Shown one piece after another: positions 5,726-8,134 of a stretch of 8,134 nucleotides of DNA. Positions within the stretch are counted from its first letter, which is position 1, and the number at the start of each line of letters is the position of its first letter. The DNA is taken from the NCBI GenBank assembly GCA_029879595.1, contig JAOUPZ010000129.1, forward strand, positions 1-8,134. The letters are read 5' to 3'. Origin of the DNA: Deltaproteobacteria bacterium (lineage in GTDB: Bacteria > SAR324 > JACQKK01). The notes beneath the pieces are model-generated. The model made no database searches. It had not been told where the DNA came from and was given only the letters and a program-made list of their open reading frames with translations. Both the position numbers and the translations under genes were made by a program.

Positions 5726-7771
5726 TCAGGCGCTGGCCTGTTGTTTTTTCAGGGCCATCAAAAGGCGCACTGATTCCCCGGAGGGCTGTGTCTCCAAATT
5801 GGATTCCAATACCCCGGCGAGATTCTGGTACACCTGTATTCCGCCTGCCCAGTCCTCTGTTTCCAGGCAGCAGCGCATCAGGCCCTGATAAAACACCTCC
5901 AGCTGAGGCTCCTTCCTGATACCGGTGTTGTACAGCTCCATGGCCTGTTCATGCTCACCTTTCTGCATATGGCTGGAGGCGAGCTTGCAGACACATTCCA
6001 TATAGGACTGTTTGAGCCGGGCTCTTTTCTGGATGAACGTGGGGTGATCTTCTCCGGCGAGAAATTCCCCATGGTACAGGGCCAGTACCTGTTGATAATC
6101 TTCCGGGTTCATTTTACCGGTATGCAAAAGCCGCCTGACCTGGTTTTCAAACACTTCGGAATCTATCCAGCAATAGCCCGTGTCGAGGCTGACCTGCCCG
6201 CCGGAGTGTGAGATGGCATCAAAACCGATGATTTTCCGCAACCGGAACAGATTGGTTTTCAATGATCCCTTTACCAGATCGCCGTCGGAATCGGGCCAGA
6301 TGGATTCACCAAGCAGGTTTTCCGGGATGTTCTGGGGGCCCAGGCTGATAATCGATTTCAACAAAAGCAAGGGCTTGGAGCTCCCCCGGGAGCCAAAGTT
6401 CACCTGGTTGAGGTCGTGCCAGGCTTCGAAACCTCCCAGGGTGGATATTTTCAGCTGGAAGTTTTTTGATTGGGTGGGGTTGGCCAGGCTCGAAATGGAG
6501 TTCAGTATTTTTTGCTGTCCTGGATTGGTTCCCATTATCAGGGCGTTTTTTTTCAGCAGTTCCTCAATAGTGGGGACTGTGTTCAGGTTTACGAAACCAA
6601 GAGCGGTGGTGAATACTATCACCTCCACAATCAAGGCGACCTGCAACTGGTAATTCACCCATCTGCCGGCGGGAAACAGATTCAAGGCGCTGAAAAGCAT
6701 CATGAAAATGGTAATGAAAAGCACCAGCATGGACAGCAGGTATAATTTTCCATTGGGGTTGCCCTTCTTCCAGGTCCAAACTCCCACTATTGTGGCCAGG
6801 ACAACCAGGCTGGGGGCTGCGGTGAATGCCAACGTGGCGAGAATCATGCCGGGCAGAAAAAAGGGCATGATAGCCAGAAAAACCGTGATATAGGCGCCAA
6901 CGGCCAGTAATCGGTCCAGTTTTGGCACCCAGATATCAGATTCCAGAAAAGCCCGGGAGAACTGGGTGCTGAAGAATACGCACAGGAACACGCTGGAAAA
7001 GTACTGGATGTTGTTCATTTCCGGCAATGATCCCCATAGCCATTCGGCGGGCAGCCCGTTCAGGGATGCGATGTAGGAACCGATGGAAATGATGAACATG
7101 CAGTGAAAAAGAAACACCCCCCGGCGGTACTGCCAGAAAAGCCATACGCTGTAGAGAAGTCCCAGCAGCACCATGCCGAATACTATCCCCAGGAACAGCG
7201 TTTCCAATCCGTTTTTCTTTTCAAACTGATCAAAGGAATAAAGATTTATCGGAACGATCATGTTGGCCTGGTGATATACACGGACCAGCACAGTCTTGAT
7301 TTCGCCCTGGGGGAAGCTCAAGGGGATGACTATATGGCGATTTCCCAGCGGGCGGTTGGAAAGGTTCAGCATATCCCCTGACTGCATGGCCATGATTCCA
7401 CGTCCGGGATACACCACAAACACCGAAACGTGGTCCAACTGGGGATATCCCAGTTCCAGCATCCATTCCGATATGGTGGAAATGTTGTGAAACTTTATCT
7501 TGAGCCAGTAAACGTTTGAGGTAAGTCCGAAGGAAAGATATTCGCTCTGGTTGAGATCGAACAAAAAATCAGATTCATCGCTTATCAGAAACTCAGGGGC
7601 CAGGGGCGGGGTGGGCTCGATGGAATAACCCACATGCTGCGACAAAGGGTAGGTTTCCACTCCGGGAATTATTTCCATCACCGGCAGTTCCCCCCGGCTG
7701 GAATAGACGTTCCCAGGTAAAAACAACAGCAGAATAACCACTGCAACGGGTAAAAAGCCTGTTCGCAGCAT
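5726..7771 (-). CDS. Membrane-tethered transcription factor: 7TMR-DISM receptor fused to SARP/BTAD activator
   Basis: The 681-aa product starts with a signal peptide (1-24, R3 then a VAVVILLLFLP core). Next is a periplasmic domain (about 40-185) matching the 7TMR-DISM extracellular type 2 pattern: VYWLKIKFHN, LELGYPQLDHVSVF, RPLGNRHIVIPL and VLVRVYHQANMIVPINLYS. Seven hydrophobic segments follow, at about 191-212, 219-238, 253-272, 287-306, 308-333, 343-364 and 374-394. After a linker of some 40 residues comes a winged helix (about 438-532; STLGGFEAW, SKPLLLLKSII, LLGESIWPDSDGD, LRKIIG) and a helical repeat region (about 537-677), together resembling the SARP/BTAD activators. I see no kinase, cyclase or phosphatase domain. 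The family knowledge is that DISM receptors sense periplasmic ligands, often carbohydrates, and usually carry signalling enzymes; direct coupling to a DNA-binding domain is inferred to make a one-component regulator. The ATG at 7771 is preferred over an in-frame TTG nine bases upstream because AGGAG lies 10 nt from the ATG but 1 nt from the TTG. The gene is poorer in GC than the exporter genes. Confidence 0.85.
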   Translation of the reverse strand: MLRTGFLPVAVVILLLFLPGNVYSSRGELPVMEIIPGVETYPLSQHVGYSIEPTPPLAPEFLISDESDFLFDLNQSEYLSFGLTSNVYWLKIKFHNISTISEWMLELGYPQLDHVSVFVVYPGRGIMAMQSGDMLNLSNRPLGNRHIVIPLSFPQGEIKTVLVRVYHQANMIVPINLYSFDQFEKKNGLETLFLGIVFGMVLLGLLYSVWLFWQYRRGVFLFHCMFIISIGSYIASLNGLPAEWLWGSLPEMNNIQYFSSVFLCVFFSTQFSRAFLESDIWVPKLDRLLAVGAYITVFLAIMPFFLPGMILATLAFTAAPSLVVLATIVGVWTWKKGNPNGKLYLLSMLVLFITIFMMLFSALNLFPAGRWVNYQLQVALIVEVIVFTTALGFVNLNTVPTIEELLKKNALIMGTNPGQQKILNSISSLANPTQSKNFQLKISTLGGFEAWHDLNQVNFGSRGSSKPLLLLKSIISLGPQNIPENLLGESIWPDSDGDLVKGSLKTNLFRLRKIIGFDAISHSGGQVSLDTGYCWIDSEVFENQVRRLLHTGKMNPEDYQQVLALYHGEFLAGEDHPTFIQKRARLKQSYMECVCKLASSHMQKGEHEQAMELYNTGIRKEPQLEVFYQGLMRCCLETEDWAGGIQVYQNLAGVLESNLETQPSGESVRLLMALKKQQASA

Positions 7772-7781
7772 GGGAACCAAT

Positions 7782-7786
7782 CTCCT
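7782..7786 (-). promoter_or_regulatory. Ribosome binding site that decides the start of the membrane activator
   Basis: AGGAG on the minus strand lies 10 nt before the ATG at 7771 and only 1 nt before the in-frame TTG at 7780. This favours the ATG, which also gives a normal signal peptide with an arginine at residue 3. Confidence 0.65.
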
Positions 7787-8013
7787 GTTCAGGTCCCCAT
7801 TTTGTTTTGAAAGAACGGGCCTGAGCCTGGTGTGATTACCGCGGTATCATTTAATCGGGAATCAATTGGTGCTTCATCCTGAGAGCAGTCTGGTAACCTG
7901 GCGGGTATCTTCCTGGTTATCGGGGTGCTTTTGCTTTGCCCTCGCCTGGAGGCCCGTTTCATGTCTGATTGGCCACCAATTATCAGTATGCTTCTTTTAT
8001 ATCCCCGTCAGGA

Positions 8014-8042
8014 ATAATAATCTAAAAATGACAAAACGTCAA
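8014..8042 (-). promoter_or_regulatory. Sigma70-like promoter for the membrane activator gene
   Basis: On the minus strand, TTGACG (8037-8042) and TATTAT (8014-8019) are separated by exactly 17 bp. Each hexamer differs from consensus at one position, making this the best promoter match I found in the window. The predicted start is near 8007. The surroundings are AT-rich, and a palindrome is centred about 63 bp upstream of that start. The -35 overlaps a small TGAC-N5-GTCA dyad (8029-8041). Confidence 0.6.
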
Positions 8043-8061
8043 GGGTTAATATTTCCTTAAT

Positions 8062-8078
8062 CAGTTTAATTTAAACTG
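8062..8078. promoter_or_regulatory. Inverted repeat upstream of promoter, candidate activator site
   Basis: CAGTTTAA and TTAAACTG are perfect 8-bp inverted arms around a single T. The centre at 8070 is about -63 relative to the predicted start at 8007, close to the usual position of class I activator sites. It could equally serve a divergent gene beyond the right edge, or be an AT-rich UP element that is symmetric by chance. Confidence 0.45.
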
Positions 8079-8134
8079 GTGTATTTACATCTGGAGAGTT
8101 TCTTCGGACACAGTGACCTTCTGCCGGGCCAGCA

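Larger units (their letters stand above)
7772..8134. other. Long AT-rich upstream region and leader of the membrane activator gene
   Basis: This stretch of 363 bp has no supported gene. It contains the promoter at 8014-8042 and the palindrome at 8062-8078, and implies an untranslated leader of roughly 235 nt. Within the leader are a 10-bp palindrome TACCGCGGTA (7837-7846), an interrupted dyad ATTGG-N3-CCAAT (7968-7980) and a 57-codon minus-strand ORF (7789-7962) lacking a ribosome binding site. I recognise no riboswitch class. The last 55 bp at the right edge show nothing I can assign; a gene may begin or end just outside. Confidence 0.5.

Noticed and set aside
7931..7950. GGGCAAAGC-type bases on the minus strand of the leader, considered as part of a c-di-GMP or cobalamin riboswitch
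   Set aside because: The remaining conserved core elements and their order are missing, so no riboswitch call is justified.
7866..8060. Plus-strand 64-codon ORF in the right intergenic region
   Set aside because: It starts at TTG without a ribosome binding site, has no family resemblance and crosses the better supported minus-strand promoter.

Overview
The window reads as bacterial chromosome, most likely from a Gram-negative proteobacterium or a relative (for example a Desulfobacterota-type anaerobe). The evidence is a large FtsX-type export permease with its LolD-like ATPase, a secreted-signal 7TMR-DISM receptor, and dense operon-style gene packing. I cannot fix the taxon from the sequence. 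The left two thirds is GC-rich (one permease line is 45/60 GC). The right third falls to about half GC (one line 31/60), and the right-edge intergenic region is AT-rich (one line 19/60).

Layout. On the + strand, the last 68 codons of a flavin reductase-like protein (1-207) overlap by ATGA with a TsaC/YrdC-type L-threonylcarbamoyladenylate synthase (204-845). A convergent minus-strand block follows after 38 bp. Read in its own direction from the right edge, this block holds: an AT-rich regulatory region with a good sigma70-like promoter and an upstream palindrome (8014-8078); a 681-aa seven-helix membrane protein with a periplasmic 7TMR-DISM sensor domain and a cytoplasmic SARP/BTAD-type transcription activator region (5726-7771); a 327-bp intergenic region with a second promoter-like sequence and a perfect 16-bp palindrome; a cytosolic receiver-histidine kinase protein (4325-5398); a 223-bp gap with a 12-bp tandem repeat array (4187-4251); and a two-gene ABC exporter operon, ATPase (3403-4101) and 840-aa FtsX permease (884-3406), joined by ATGA.

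Most notable is the gene at 5726-7771. It looks like a one-component, membrane-tethered transcription factor joining a 7TMR-DISM receptor directly to a SARP-like winged helix plus helical BTAD repeat domain, with no kinase or cyclase between them. It sits beside a receiver-kinase protein that lacks its own sensor, and both genes have palindromes placed sensibly relative to candidate promoters. One possible reading is a small signalling locus in which a periplasmic or membrane signal controls transcription locally, perhaps including the downstream ABC exporter. That regulatory link is inference; the domain calls rest on motifs visible in the translations.
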